DNA from: Candidatus Liberibacter americanus str. Sao Paulo
Lineage (GTDB): Bacteria; Pseudomonadota; Alphaproteobacteria; Rhizobiales; Rhizobiaceae
Assembly: GCF_000496595.1 (NCBI RefSeq)
Contig: NC_022793.1
Location: 620,001-684,000, forward strand
DNA: 64,000 bases
Direction of reading: 5' to 3'
Below, piece by piece: positions 9,296 through 19,304 of this stretch. The notes beneath the pieces were generated by a model. That model saw nothing but the letters and a program-made list of their open reading frames with translations. It did no database searches and was not told the DNA's origin. The position numbers were made by a program, and so were the translations under genes. Every line of letters starts with the position of its first letter. The first letter of the stretch is position 1.

Positions 9296-11236
9296 ATGGA
9301 TATGTACTATAATAATGATTTCATAAAAGAATTACTTGTTCAAATCCCTCTTTCCAATTTGATAGGTCAGTATGTTAATTGGGATAGTAAAAAGACAAAT
9401 TATGCAAAAGGTGATTATTGGGCGTGTTGTCCTTTTCATGATGAAAAAACACCAAGCTTTCACTGTTATGATCAAAAGGGTTTTTATTATTGTTTTAGTT
9501 GTCAAGCAAAAGGTGATCACTTTAGTTTTTTATCTGCATTATTAGGATGTTCTTTTGTTGAATCTGTGCAAAAATTAGCTAATATTTCGGGAATTGCATT
9601 ACCAACCAATAATCCTAATCTTGTAAAAAAAGAAAAAGAACGCTCCGGATTATTAGATATTATAGAGGCTGCAACTCAATTTTACCAAGAATCTTTAAAA
9701 AAACATATTTATGGACGTTTGCGTAATTATTTAGATGAGCGTGGTATAAATAATAGCTCTATAGAGAAATTTAGATTGGGATATGCTCCATATAGTCGTA
9801 ATGCTTTAATAGAACATCTTCGGCAAAAAAGTTTTTCTCAAGAAAAAATAGCTGAAGTAGGACTATTATCTCAAGGTGATAGTGGTGCATATGATAGATT
9901 TCGCGATAGGCTTATCTTCCCTATTTTATCATCCAGAGGGAAGGTGATTGCTTTTGGAGGTCGTTCCATTTCGGCAAAAGAAAATACCAAATATCTTAAT
10001 TCACCAGAAACTACTTTTTTTTACAAAGGGAAAAATCTCTATAATTTTTTTGGAGCCTTTAATCATAATCAACAATTTATAGTGCGGGATACTTCAAAAG
10101 GAAGTGATTCTTCAGTTATTCTTGTTGAAGGATATATTGATGTTATCTCTTTATATCAAGCAGGTATACAAAATGTAGTTTCATCTCTTGGTACTGCTTT
10201 GACAGAACATCAATTAAATCTCCTATGGAAATTATCTCATCGTGTGTTTTTATGTTTTGATGGTGATGATCCTGGTTTGCGTGCTGCATATAAAGCGATT
10301 GATCTTTTATTATTTAATTTGACGCCTGGAAAGCGTGTGAATTTCATTTTATTGCCGGATGGTGATGATCCTGATAGCTTCATAAGACGATGTGGTAAAG
10401 ATGCTTTTGATCAGCTTATTGTGGAATCTCTGCCATTGATAGACTTAATTTGGAAACGTGAGACAGATAACTATTCCTTTAAAACTCCTGATGATCGTGC
10501 TGAACTAGAGATACGTCTTAAAAATGTCATTAGTAGTATCAAAGATAAGCAGTTACAATACTATTATTCCAAAGATATAAAAGATCGTCTTAACCAGTTA
10601 TTTCGACGTCCTATAAATCACTATAGAAGTTGGAATAATAATTCAAAAAATAAGTATAAAAACTCTCCTTCGAAAAGATTGATTCAATCTTTTCTTGTAA
10701 AAGGTAAATTGTCACAAAAGCCATCTTTGAGAGAAGCCACTTTGCTAATGACTATTATAAATCATCCACAATTATTAAAAGATCAATATGATGATTTGAC
10801 TGATATTAGTTATGAAAACATTGAATTGCAAAAAATATGGTCTTTTTTATTCAGCGAATTTATTATCCAAAAAGATTTATCATATGAATCAATATATCAA
10901 AAACTTTGTGATCGAGGTTTCGGTTCATTGTTGAAGAATCTTGATAAACAAGTCCGTGATGCAGGGCTTTGGAGTGTGACGGTTGCTGCAAATATTGTAG
11001 ATGTTCGTGAAGGTTATAAACAGGCATTGGATTTATATAAAAGATTTAGATTATTATCTAGGCAAAAGGATGATCTTGAAAATCAAATCGCTAAAGTTAC
11101 TGAAGAGGGAGATGAAAATAAGGCAACTATTCTTATTTCTATCCTGCATGATATTCATGTTGAGATTGATAAAATTGAACATCAAGACGCAATTATCGAA
11201 GGATTTGGCAAAATGTCTGGGAGAAATAATAGTTAA
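9296..11236 (+). CDS. dnaG: DNA primase
   Basis: DnaG makes RNA primers at the replication fork. The CHC2 zinc finger is near the N-terminus (CPFHDEKTPSFHC, then CFSC). The catalytic core has RFRDRLIFPI and FGGRS, and the TOPRIM domain shows VEGYIDV and later the DGDDPG acidic motif. A C-terminal helicase-binding region follows. The frame is open back to a TTG at 9254, giving a 660-residue version, but homology begins at MYYNNDFIKELLVQIPLSNLIGQ. I therefore take the ATG at 9296 (646 residues); ATG 9302 is equally possible. No convincing Shine-Dalgarno marks any of these starts. The gene follows dnaE by about 40-90 bases and is probably cotranscribed with it. Confidence 0.95.
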   Translation: MDMYYNNDFIKELLVQIPLSNLIGQYVNWDSKKTNYAKGDYWACCPFHDEKTPSFHCYDQKGFYYCFSCQAKGDHFSFLSALLGCSFVESVQKLANISGIALPTNNPNLVKKEKERSGLLDIIEAATQFYQESLKKHIYGRLRNYLDERGINNSSIEKFRLGYAPYSRNALIEHLRQKSFSQEKIAEVGLLSQGDSGAYDRFRDRLIFPILSSRGKVIAFGGRSISAKENTKYLNSPETTFFYKGKNLYNFFGAFNHNQQFIVRDTSKGSDSSVILVEGYIDVISLYQAGIQNVVSSLGTALTEHQLNLLWKLSHRVFLCFDGDDPGLRAAYKAIDLLLFNLTPGKRVNFILLPDGDDPDSFIRRCGKDAFDQLIVESLPLIDLIWKRETDNYSFKTPDDRAELEIRLKNVISSIKDKQLQYYYSKDIKDRLNQLFRRPINHYRSWNNNSKNKYKNSPSKRLIQSFLVKGKLSQKPSLREATLLMTIINHPQLLKDQYDDLTDISYENIELQKIWSFLFSEFIIQKDLSYESIYQKLCDRGFGSLLKNLDKQVRDAGLWSVTVAANIVDVREGYKQALDLYKRFRLLSRQKDDLENQIAKVTEEGDENKATILISILHDIHVEIDKIEHQDAIIEGFGKMSGRNNS

Positions 11237-11337
11237 ACTTTCTACTAAACTATCTCCTTGCATATTTAATTTTCAAAAATATAACTACTTTTAAATATGA
11301 AATACTGACATATTCTCGTAGATAGTTATCTTGAATT

Positions 11338-11411
11338 TGGCTGGGGCGCCTGGATTCGAACCAGGGATCGCGGTACCAAAAACCACTGCCTTGCCGCTTG
11401 GCTACGCCCCA
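11338..11411 (-). tRNA. tRNA-Gln (anticodon TTG)
   Basis: Read on the minus strand, the 7-bp acceptor stem TGGGGCG/CGCCCCA closes a full cloverleaf. The D-arm has AGCCAAGCGG and the T-arm CTGGTTCGAATCCAG. The anticodon loop TTTTGGT gives TTG. CCA is encoded (11338-11340). Confidence 0.95.
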
Positions 11412-12307
11412 ATAATCGACTTCACTATAAATAATCACATTAAAAGTTTTATATGACTACAATCTTAAAAGTTTGATTGCCTATGTATTTATATACACTA
11501 TATAAATCAATGATCAAATCTTTTTGGATAATTTTTCAACATATGTAATAATAATTTTTTGAAATTATGCCTAATTATCATTTTTATAATTACATATAAC
11601 GCCATTTATACTGTGCTAATAATTATTTTTTGCATTTAATATAAGACAATGTACTGCTAACTTTTAAAGATTATTATAAAGTTTAATAGCTATATGAGTG
11701 TGATGTTATAATCAACACACATATTCTAGAAAATATATGATCTATTTTCATTACAAATTATGAACATTTTTTATAATAGGTAAATTATTAAAAAAATGAT
11801 TATAACTAATATTTACGATATATGATAATTTTTAATGCCTATATAAAGATATATTAGCAAATATATTAAAACTATTGATTATTATTATTTTAATCGCAAT
11901 AGCTGTCATTTATATTATTATATAAAATATTTTTTATCCTGCAATTTCAAATTATATCATATGTTAAAGCATATTTTGCTCAATAATCTTAAAATTTATT
12001 GGTTAAAATTAAATATCTATTATAACGACACAATTAACTGTTTCAATGCAATAAGCTAAAAAGCTTTTAATCAAATATATTGATAAATCTTTAAGTCAAT
12101 CTTTTAAATATTTATCTTATCCAGTAAAAAGAAATTTAAATTAATATTTTTTTTGAAATATTTATAGATATATTATTATATATATCGCTAATTATATTGT
12201 TTAATAAAGCTTATTTTCAGCCATTAATAGTCATAGATATGCATTCAACAAATCATTGATGATAATCAGTTATTTTAATTTAGATATCATAATCAATCAA
12301 GCATTAT
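11412..12307. other. Gene-free AT-rich stretch
   Basis: About 0.9 kb between tRNA-Gln and the end of pcs. It has frequent stops in all frames, no strong hairpin with a T-run, and nothing recognisable as a decayed gene or structured RNA. Compared with the compact gene clusters nearby it looks like fully eroded sequence. Confidence 0.6.
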
Positions 12308-13036
12308 TCATTTTTTCTTAAATTTAGAAAAAAGCTGTAATACAGCTCCTATACTATATAAATAAATTCCACATATGCTAAAAGCAATGTAGAACCAAGA
12401 TGGCATCTTAAAACTCAACATTAGTGCATAAAAACTCAATAAACACCAGCATAAGAAAACAAATACATTTATAGGTCTTAACTGCACAACTCTTATTGGA
12501 TGTAAAAAATTTATTGGGACAAATGTTAAAATAACGGATGCTACAATAATTATCATTGCAACTGTTGTTTTAACACCAGTTGCAAATATAAAAAAAACAA
12601 CCATGTTCCATACTACAGGAAATCCTGAAAAGAAATGATCTTCAGTTTTCATATTGTTATACGCATAATAAATTGCACTTGAAACTACAATCATTCCAGA
12701 TGCAATAGATGACCAATTGCTTCCAAGTAAATTGCTTTGATAAAGTGCGAATGTAGGAATAATCACGTATGTTAGATAGTCGATTATTTTATCTAGAGTA
12801 TCTCCAGACCAATTTGGAAGGACCTCTTTAACTCGCATTTTTCTTGCAATTGGGCCATCAAATCCATCTATGATAAGCGCCAATCCTAGCCACCAGAACA
12901 TATCGATGAAACGATATTGTGACGCAGCTGCAACGCCAAGAAAAGCTAAAAAAGATCCAGAAGCTGTTAAAATATGTACGAAAAAGGCACTAAATTGCGT
13001 GCATGTACAGTTTTTCAAATTAATTTTTCCAATCAT
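12308..13036 (-). CDS. pcs: Phosphatidylcholine synthase
   Basis: Pcs condenses CDP-diacylglycerol with choline to make phosphatidylcholine in one step (EC 2.7.8.24), a route typical of rhizobia and other host-associated bacteria that take choline from the host. The 242-residue protein is a polytopic membrane protein of the CDP-alcohol phosphatidyltransferase family. The catalytic signature is DGFDGPIAR, then GDTLDKIID after a spacer, giving the D-G-x2-A-R...G-x3-D-x3-D pattern with the longer Pcs-type spacing. About seven or eight hydrophobic segments are visible. It stands alone with empty DNA on its downstream side. The phosphatidylserine and phosphatidylglycerol synthase subfamilies are less likely given this spacing. 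Confidence 0.92.
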   Translation of the reverse strand: MIGKINLKNCTCTQFSAFFVHILTASGSFLAFLGVAAASQYRFIDMFWWLGLALIIDGFDGPIARKMRVKEVLPNWSGDTLDKIIDYLTYVIIPTFALYQSNLLGSNWSSIASGMIVVSSAIYYAYNNMKTEDHFFSGFPVVWNMVVFFIFATGVKTTVAMIIIVASVILTFVPINFLHPIRVVQLRPINVFVFLCWCLLSFYALMLSFKMPSWFYIAFSICGIYLYSIGAVLQLFSKFKKK

Positions 13037-13260
13037 GTGGAAGCTATAATAATATTTTTACTCATTTTAAATCAATACCATATCTATATATTTTTTGAAA
13101 GATATAAAAATTAATTTGATAACTTATGTTATCATATACTTGATGGCAAGGCAATTATTTTATTATATAATTTATATACTTATAATAATCTAAGTATTAT
13201 ATTTTTTATAAAAGTTATATGTATATTCAATATGTGTTTGCGAATAAAGGTTTAGATTAC

Positions 13261-14415
13261 ATGAATCGATTTGATGTAGTTGTTGTGGGTAGTGGTCTTG
13301 TAGGTTCTATTTTTGCTCTATGTGTTGCGAATGAGGGTTTTTCCACGGCGATTATTTCTCCGTCATCTTGTCCAAAAGATTTTAGAACAACTATGCTTAT
13401 GGATGAAGCTATTTCATTTTTAAATAGAATAGGAATATGGGATTCTCTTAAAAAAGAGGCCTCTCCTGTATCTGCAATTAGACTTATTGATATTACAGAT
13501 AGTTTAATTACTGCTCCTGATTCTACATTTTTCTCTTATGAAATTGGTTTAGACGCGTTTGGTTATAATGTCCCCAATCATATGTTAATGGATATTGTAC
13601 AAAAGGAAATCTCTAAAAATTCTCTTATACGACGTTTTGATACCTTAGCTGATGAGATCAAAATGGAGGATACAGGTATAACAGTTAATCTTGCTACAGG
13701 AGATAAAATTACTGGTAATTTATTGGTGGGCAGTGATGGACGTAATTCATATGTTCGCCAACAACTTAATTTTGGGGAAAAAAAATTTTCTTATCCTCAG
13801 ACTGCTCTTGTCCTTAATTTTAAGCATTCTAAGCCACATTATGGTCTATGTACAGAATATCATCGTTTTCCTGGTACTATAACTCAGGTTCCATTAAATG
13901 ATAATTGCTCTAGTCTTGTATGGATAGTTGAGCCTCAAGAAGCCGAATTTTATATGAAACTTCCATCGATAGAATTATCTAATAAAATAGAACAATATCT
14001 TCACTCTGATCTTGGAAATATTGAGATTATTACAGAAGTTCAGAGTTTTCCGTTGTCGGGGATGATATCGCGTCGTTTTGGTCAAAATATGGCTGTTCTT
14101 ATTGGAGAGGCTGCACACTCTCTTCCTCCAATATGTGCACAGGGACTTAATTTATCAATGCGAGATATTATTATTTTATTGGATTTGATTCATAAAAATA
14201 AATGCTCTTTCAATAACATAGGTAATCTTTTTCATGATATGCGTCGTATAGATATTACTAGTAGAATAATATGTACAGATTTGTTTAATCGATCATTATT
14301 CTCAAAATATCCATTTCTTCAAATTATGCGTGCAGGAGCTTTTAAAATATTAGATAGGATAACACCTCTTCGTCACCAAGTTATGCGCAAATCCTTGTTT
14401 TTATGCGATTTATAG
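13261..14415 (+). CDS. ubiH: UbiH/UbiF/VisC-family FAD-dependent hydroxylase
   Basis: A flavoprotein monooxygenase that probably hydroxylates the ubiquinone ring. The N-terminus has the Rossmann motif DVVVVGSGLVGS, the middle has LLVGSDGRNSYVR (DG motif), and the C-terminal half has IGEAAHSLPPICAQGLNLSMRD. This last is the GDAAH/GLN-RD FAD-binding signature, with Glu replacing the usual Asp. The frame is open 14 codons upstream to 13219, but ATG 13261 has AAAGG about 10 bases before it and begins right at the FAD motif (384 residues). The exact ring position cannot be assigned by eye, because UbiH, UbiF and the alphaproteobacterial UbiL/UbiM are close relatives. The gene ends six bases into the convergent transporter gene. 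Confidence 0.85.
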   Translation: MNRFDVVVVGSGLVGSIFALCVANEGFSTAIISPSSCPKDFRTTMLMDEAISFLNRIGIWDSLKKEASPVSAIRLIDITDSLITAPDSTFFSYEIGLDAFGYNVPNHMLMDIVQKEISKNSLIRRFDTLADEIKMEDTGITVNLATGDKITGNLLVGSDGRNSYVRQQLNFGEKKFSYPQTALVLNFKHSKPHYGLCTEYHRFPGTITQVPLNDNCSSLVWIVEPQEAEFYMKLPSIELSNKIEQYLHSDLGNIEIITEVQSFPLSGMISRRFGQNMAVLIGEAAHSLPPICAQGLNLSMRDIIILLDLIHKNKCSFNNIGNLFHDMRRIDITSRIICTDLFNRSLFSKYPFLQIMRAGAFKILDRITPLRHQVMRKSLFLCDL

Positions 14416-15687
14416 CTTTTCATTTTTAAAATTATTAACCGAATAAAAACATAATATTCCATATATAGAAATGCAAATATAGCAGATAGCTGGAATCCAT
14501 AGTGCTTCTCTTAAGGTTTTGATATCTGCTATATACCCAAATATTAATGGAACTATTACTCCTCCTGATATTGCTGTGCATATGATGCCTGAACCTTCAG
14601 GAGTTTTATTTTTAAGACCTGCACTTGCCAGATAAAAGATAGTTGGAAACATAACAGAATTGAAAAATCCAATTGAAATAAGAGAGTATCCTGATATCCA
14701 GCCAGTAGTATGTGAGGAAATTATTGAAAGACAAACAGCTGTTGCAGAAAATATTGATAGGACTTTTTCGGTAGAATAATTAGAAAGCAATTGATATCCT
14801 ATAAAACGGCCTATCATTGCGCTTCCCCAATATATTGCAGTATAGTGCCCAGCAGATAGTTCGTTTAGATCTAGAGTATCACTCCGCATAAGATAATTTA
14901 CCATAATGCTACCAATTGATACTTCTGCTCCGACATATAAAAATATACTTAAGGTTCCAAATGCAAATCGTCTATTCCTTAAAATTTCAATATTTTCGAA
15001 GAATTTTATAGGCTTTTTAATTTCATGATAAAAATAATCGGCTTTCTTCCAGCATAGTAATGCAACTATTAAACAAATTATACCAATGATTAAATATATA
15101 TGTGATATGGAGCTCGCTTCATTATAATGATATGTTATTATCTCTTCTTTTGATATTGATGAAATAGAAGTATTTGAAAAATCTTTTAGAATAAATGAAG
15201 ATCCTATATATGGGAAAATGGTTGTACCTAAAGAATTAAAAGTTTGTGCCAAAGTTATTCTGCTGGCAGCTGTATCTGATGATCCTAGTAGAGAAATAAG
15301 TGGATTAGATATTACTTGAATTATAACAACGCCTATTGCTAAAATACATATAGGTATTAAAAACATTGTAAAAATCGTTATATGGACTGTAGCTGTTAAT
15401 AAAATACAGCCGAATGACATAATCATTAATCCTATACAAGTGCTTCGCATATAACCATATTTTTGCATTAATATTCCAGCAGGAATAGAAAATAAAAAGT
15501 AGCATGCAAAGAACACAGTTTCAACTAGCATTGCCTGTAAGTAACTAAGAGAAAAAATACTTTGTAGTTTGGGAATTAGGATAGAATTGAGGCTTGTTAC
15601 TCCGCCAAATAAAAAAAACATAATAAATACATATATTTTTATATATTTTGTATTTTTGTTAAAATGGATATCATCATAATAGCTCAT
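14410..15687 (-). CDS. MFS sugar transporter of the GluP/FucP type
   Basis: An inner-membrane secondary transporter of about 12 TM helices, resembling the glucose/galactose or fucose:H+ symporter family. Signs are FFLFGGVTSLNSILIPKLQ in helix 1, the A-motif-like GILMQKYGYMRS, NPLISLLG and TLAQTFNSLGTTIFPYIG, all typical of FucP/GluP. Glucose uptake is the most likely role, though the substrate is inferred from family only. The frame is open to 15789, which would add a 34-residue tail. I prefer ATG 15687 (425 residues), preceded by AGAAGAA. The gene is convergent with the ubiH-like gene and overlaps it by six bases. Confidence 0.85.
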   Translation of the reverse strand: MSYYDDIHFNKNTKYIKIYVFIMFFLFGGVTSLNSILIPKLQSIFSLSYLQAMLVETVFFACYFLFSIPAGILMQKYGYMRSTCIGLMIMSFGCILLTATVHITIFTMFLIPICILAIGVVIIQVISNPLISLLGSSDTAASRITLAQTFNSLGTTIFPYIGSSFILKDFSNTSISSISKEEIITYHYNEASSISHIYLIIGIICLIVALLCWKKADYFYHEIKKPIKFFENIEILRNRRFAFGTLSIFLYVGAEVSIGSIMVNYLMRSDTLDLNELSAGHYTAIYWGSAMIGRFIGYQLLSNYSTEKVLSIFSATAVCLSIISSHTTGWISGYSLISIGFFNSVMFPTIFYLASAGLKNKTPEGSGIICTAISGGVIVPLIFGYIADIKTLREALWIPAICYICISIYGILCFYSVNNFKNEKL

Positions 15688-16089
15688 AGCAAATATTTCT
15701 TCTATATTTAGATTAAATATATTTATCAAAATTGATAATTTGAAATTAGTAAATCTTTTAGGCATATTTATTATAAAATTAATAGTCATTATTAATTTTA
15801 TATAATGCTGTATATTATAAATATATTCATAAATTAAAAGATTGTTATCATTGAATTATATTTATTGATAAATGGTAATTTTATAACCATTTATATTAGC
15901 TTTCTATGGATATAAACTATATAAATCATAGACAAGCATGTTTGATGATATCCTAATATTAAAGTATTATTCTGTCTAAATGACAACGCATTATTTTATT
16001 TTTCAATGAATCAAATTTAATTTATATTATTATATAATATTAAAAATTAGCGAAATAACCAAATTGCTAATACAGAGGGAATATTATTT
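15688..16089. other. AT-rich spacer without a supported gene
   Basis: About 400 bases between the transporter start and the integrase remnant. It should hold the transporter promoter (minus strand). No ORF with coding character, tRNA or clear hairpin is visible. Confidence 0.5.
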
Positions 16090-16440
16090 TCTTAATCCAG
16101 TGGCTCTACATTCATCATTTAGATCTGTCTACTTACATTTTTTTCTAAACCGATTTGCCAAAAGAGCCCGATGAAGAAAAATGACATTCATGAGTGTTTA
16201 TCAAAAAGGTATCTTGATTTTTGCCAACTGTGTCTAAATATTTTTGAAAATATTCAAAAATAGGAACATTAACTGTTGTTCCTGTTTTTTTGGTACTAAT
16301 ATATAAAATATTATCTTTTACATGTTTCTTGCCAATTCTTATTAGATCAAATCTACGAAGGCCAAGAAATAAAATTAATTCTAAGACTAATCTTGACATT
16401 GTATCAATAGTATAATTCTTACGGTAAATTTCTACTTGTT
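16090..16440 (-). pseudogene. Broken tyrosine recombinase (phage/island integrase)
   Basis: An 84-codon fragment (16145-16399) encodes the start of a tyrosine recombinase catalytic domain: LVLELILFLGLRRFDLIRI carries the first catalytic Arg, and STKKTGTTVNVPIF the beta-strand Lys region. Homology continues on both sides. Upstream, KIEQVEIYRKNYTIDT is in frame but behind a TGA. Downstream, a one-base shift near 16155 in an AAA run gives FGNRFRKKCK, a TAG at about 16131-16133, and then TDLNDECRATGLRKK. The last part matches the usual C-AHGLRK box but has Thr where the catalytic His belongs. The distal His/Trp and the Tyr nucleophile are gone. It lies just 3' of tRNA-Lys in the same orientation, a classic integration position, and is almost certainly the relic of an integrated element. 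Confidence 0.85.
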
Positions 16441-16566
16441 CAATTTTTCATATATGGAATTTTATAGTTTTAGAGGATATTTGTGGTATGGAAAGCCTAT
16501 TCTTACCTTTTAAAAAGCACGATCAAACTTGTAAAAAGATGTAAAATCGATGAGTTATAATTTTAT

Positions 16567-16642
<76 letters not shown>

Positions 16643-16786
16643 ATGAACTTAATTTACATATCATAACCACGTAGATATAAATTTTAACCAATTATCTATA
16701 ATGGATAAAATTTATACGTATACGAGCGTAATATTTATTAGATCAAATTGCAAGAATAATCTATTAAATATAGACAAAATGATTTT

Positions 16787-17101
16787 TTAGGATTTGCCAA
16801 CCTTATAGAATTCTTTTGGAGGTTTAGGAGCTAAAAAATTTGCAAACATATCAGCAGGGGTTTCCTGGTATTTGTTTATTGGTTTTATATCTTTGGATTT
16901 ATTAGTTATTAGCCTTGTTCTTTTCATATACGCATTGCTCTCTAATGCACTAATATTCCAACTGGCATCATTTTTTTTCTCTTTTATTATATTATATAAT
17001 TGGGTGTAAGAACAGCCTGTATAAAAAACAAAACAAGTACTAATCAATATTATATATAAAAACACTCCGTTATTGGAATAACTTAGAAAAAACAGTCGCA
17101 T
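16787..17101 (-). CDS. Small putative lipoprotein, function unknown
   Basis: A 104-residue protein with an N-terminal signal segment (hydrophobic YIILISTCFVFYTGC). The Cys at about residue 30 fits a loose lipobox (FYTGC). The mature part is short, polar and Lys-rich, ending in KPPKEFYKVGKS, with no domain I recognise. The frame is open to a TTG at 17116, but ATG 17101 gives a better signal peptide and has AAGTAAG just upstream. It sits between tRNA-Lys and ribF, transcribed on the minus strand. No homologue comes to mind; that it is a real gene rests on the lipobox and the start context. Confidence 0.6.
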   Translation of the reverse strand: MRLFFLSYSNNGVFLYIILISTCFVFYTGCSYTQLYNIIKEKKNDASWNISALESNAYMKRTRLITNKSKDIKPINKYQETPADMFANFLAPKPPKEFYKVGKS

Positions 17102-17265
17102 ACTTACTTTGATCAATTAAAAACATAATGCTTCAACGGAAACTATATAGCATATTTCTTATATGATAGCAATTAATCTTTAAAAATTTATTTCAATATT
17201 ACGGATGACTTACAATTATTTTATTTTGATGAAAATTATCTAATACATGCTGGAATAATTAGTTA

Positions 17266-18240
17266 TTAGAAGCATATAAGGCGATCTATTTCGCTAATAG
17301 GTCGTTTTTTTGCTAGCATATTTCTTGCTTTTCTTTCATCTTTTTGAATATAATCTATCAGTTCTTGTAGATCTTTAAATTTTATTTCTGGACGTATAAA
17401 ATCGAAGAATGAAACGCAACATATTTCCCCATATATTTCTTGCGAAAAGTTGAAAATGAAGCTTTCTAAGTGGAGTGATCCACCTTTGGTTATAGTAGGG
17501 TTCCTTCCAAAATTTGCAATACCGCGATGGGATCTTTTGTCTTGTGTGCGAAAATGAATAGTGTATACGCCTTCTTTTAGATCAATTCCTGACTTTAAAT
17601 TCATGTTTGCTGTAGGATATCCTAGTCTTCTCCCTAGTTTTTTTCCGTGCACCACTTTTGATTCAACTGTAAAATGATATCCGAGAAGCTTTGCTGCTTG
17701 GTCTACATGTCCTTCTTTAAGTGAGTTTCTAATTCTAGTAGAAGATATGATCTTAGATGAACTGTCATATATTTCGTCAACTAGTACAGTGTTAAAACCA
17801 TATCTTTCTCCGCTTTTTTTTAAAAAATTTCCATCGCCAGTGCGATTTTTGCCAAATCGAAATTTACTCCCTGTAACTACTTGTTTTGCTCTCAGCCATT
17901 TTACTAATACTTGTTGAATAAATTGTTCTGCTGAATAATCAGCTACCTCTGATGTGAATTTATACCTTATTAAGGCTGAGAATCCCATGTATTCCGATAT
18001 TTTTTCCTGAATTGATCTAGGTGTTAGTGTAAAGATTGAAGCAGAAGGGTCCAATATAGCTTTAGGATGGGGATCAAAGAGCAGAATCACGGCTGGTAAG
18101 TCTTTTGCTATTTTTATAGAGTATTCAAATATTGAACGATGTCCTAGATGTATTCCATCAAAATTTCCTATTGCCACTACACAGCCCTTCAATTGTTCTG
18201 GCAATGGATTATTTATGTCAATATTATGGAAAACTTTCAT
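17266..18240 (-). CDS. ribF: Bifunctional riboflavin kinase / FAD synthetase
   Basis: RibF phosphorylates riboflavin to FMN and adenylates it to FAD. Residues ~1-185 are the adenylyltransferase domain (VVAIGNFDGIHLGHRSIF with the HxGH motif; STRIRNSLKEG). The rest is the riboflavin kinase domain (GKKLGRRLGYPTANM, with the PTAN motif). The frame is open to a TTG at 18276, but ATG 18240 gives the normal N-terminus (324 residues) and avoids overlap with the upstream HAD gene, whose stop lies at 18252-18254. The two minus-strand genes are close enough to be one transcript. Near groESL this matches rhizobial order. It supplies flavin for NuoF and the UbiH-type enzyme in this window. Confidence 0.95.
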   Translation of the reverse strand: MKVFHNIDINNPLPEQLKGCVVAIGNFDGIHLGHRSIFEYSIKIAKDLPAVILLFDPHPKAILDPSASIFTLTPRSIQEKISEYMGFSALIRYKFTSEVADYSAEQFIQQVLVKWLRAKQVVTGSKFRFGKNRTGDGNFLKKSGERYGFNTVLVDEIYDSSSKIISSTRIRNSLKEGHVDQAAKLLGYHFTVESKVVHGKKLGRRLGYPTANMNLKSGIDLKEGVYTIHFRTQDKRSHRGIANFGRNPTITKGGSLHLESFIFNFSQEIYGEICCVSFFDFIRPEIKFKDLQELIDYIQKDERKARNMLAKKRPISEIDRLICF

Positions 18241-18251
18241 GTCATACTTAT

Positions 18252-19097
18252 TCAGATTAATTTTGGTATCCACCAATTAGGTTGAATGTTTTTATTTATA
18301 AAGAACTTTTCCATCATCTTTACGTTGATTTGTTTGTTTTCTAGATATTCATTAGCGTGTATACCTTTTCCAACGTACAAAGAATCTAATCCAGATTGTA
18401 TTGCTCCTTTAACATCAGTTTCAATTCCATCACCTATAGCAAGTATTCGTTTTTTATCTAATTGACAACATGAATCAGATATTTGTTTGAATGCCATATT
18501 GTAAATAGGAAGATGAGGTTTTCCTATAATTTTTACGATGCCATTAAGTTTCTTATATATTAGCGCTAATGATCCAGCGCAATGAATAATTTTATTACCG
18601 TAATTAACTGATATGTCTGGATTTACACATATAAATGGTATTTTACGTTGAGCAAATTTTTTCAAAAGATCTGTGTAATCTTCTGGTATTTTAGATCCAC
18701 TATATAATCCAGTGCATATTATTGTTTCTGCATTTTTTTCATCTACTATTTGAATATCAATCCCTTCAAATAAAACAAGATCTTTTTTTTCTCCTATAAA
18801 AAATATATTGCGATTTCCTTGAGAAATTAGATTATGCGTTAGATCTCCAGAAGTGACAATATGATCCCAGAACCTTTTGCATAATCCTAATGATATCATG
18901 TGTTCAATTACGCTTGATGATGGACGCGGCGAATTGCTTAATAATACTATTTTTATTCCATTCTTGCTTGCTTTTTGCAGAGCAGAAATGCTTTCTGAAA
19001 ATAATTTCTGCCCATTATGGATTACTCCCCATATATCGCAAATAATTATATCATAATTTTTTGAAATTTGATACAGAGAATCAATTTTTATAGACAT
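18252..19097 (-). CDS. HAD-superfamily class IIA phosphatase (TIGR01459-type)
   Basis: A 281-residue HAD hydrolase. Motif I is CDIWGVIHNG with the nucleophile Asp at residue 21, the form with Trp after the first Asp variable site seen in the rhizobial TIGR01459 group. Motif II is LLSNSPRPSS. Motif III/IV is GKPHLPIY followed by LAIGDGIETDVKGA. The substrate is unknown; relatives act on small sugar phosphates or nucleotides. It is translationally close to ribF (ATG of ribF 12 bases downstream) and is a constant neighbour of ribF in Rhizobiales, so a link with flavin-nucleotide metabolism is possible but unproven. Confidence 0.85.
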   Translation of the reverse strand: MSIKIDSLYQISKNYDIIICDIWGVIHNGQKLFSESISALQKASKNGIKIVLLSNSPRPSSSVIEHMISLGLCKRFWDHIVTSGDLTHNLISQGNRNIFFIGEKKDLVLFEGIDIQIVDEKNAETIICTGLYSGSKIPEDYTDLLKKFAQRKIPFICVNPDISVNYGNKIIHCAGSLALIYKKLNGIVKIIGKPHLPIYNMAFKQISDSCCQLDKKRILAIGDGIETDVKGAIQSGLDSLYVGKGIHANEYLENKQINVKMMEKFFINKNIQPNWWIPKLI

Positions 19098-19274
19098 AAT
19101 TATTTCCCTTAATTGATTGCTTATTACTATATTTTACCACTAGTCTTAGTATAATATATACAATTATATACAGTTGAGATATTTAATTTTGGAATCGTAC
19201 GTAGATTATTATAAGCTTGATTTTACAATATTTAGTAATGTCTATTACTTTATATTTTATTATTATGTTAGGAT

Positions 19275-19304
19275 CTTGACTTCGTAAGGATTTGTACCTA
19301 GATA
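19275..19304 (+). promoter_or_regulatory. Heat-shock (sigma32-type) promoter candidate for groESL
   Basis: CTTGAC at 19275-19280 and CCTAGATA at 19297-19304 are 16 bases apart and resemble the alphaproteobacterial RpoH consensus (CTTG ... CCTAT-T). They lie about 125 bases before the groES start, so the leader is long. No CIRCE inverted repeat (TTAGCACTC-N9-GAGTGCTAA) was found. The rest of 19098-19428 shows no gene. Confidence 0.55.

Noticed and set aside
11250..11438. 62-codon minus-strand frame
   Set aside because: It runs straight through tRNA-Gln and is an artefact of the tRNA sequence.
17101..17400. FMN riboswitch near ribF
   Set aside because: ribF is on the minus strand, so this is its 3' side; no conserved RFN element is visible upstream of the HAD-ribF pair either.
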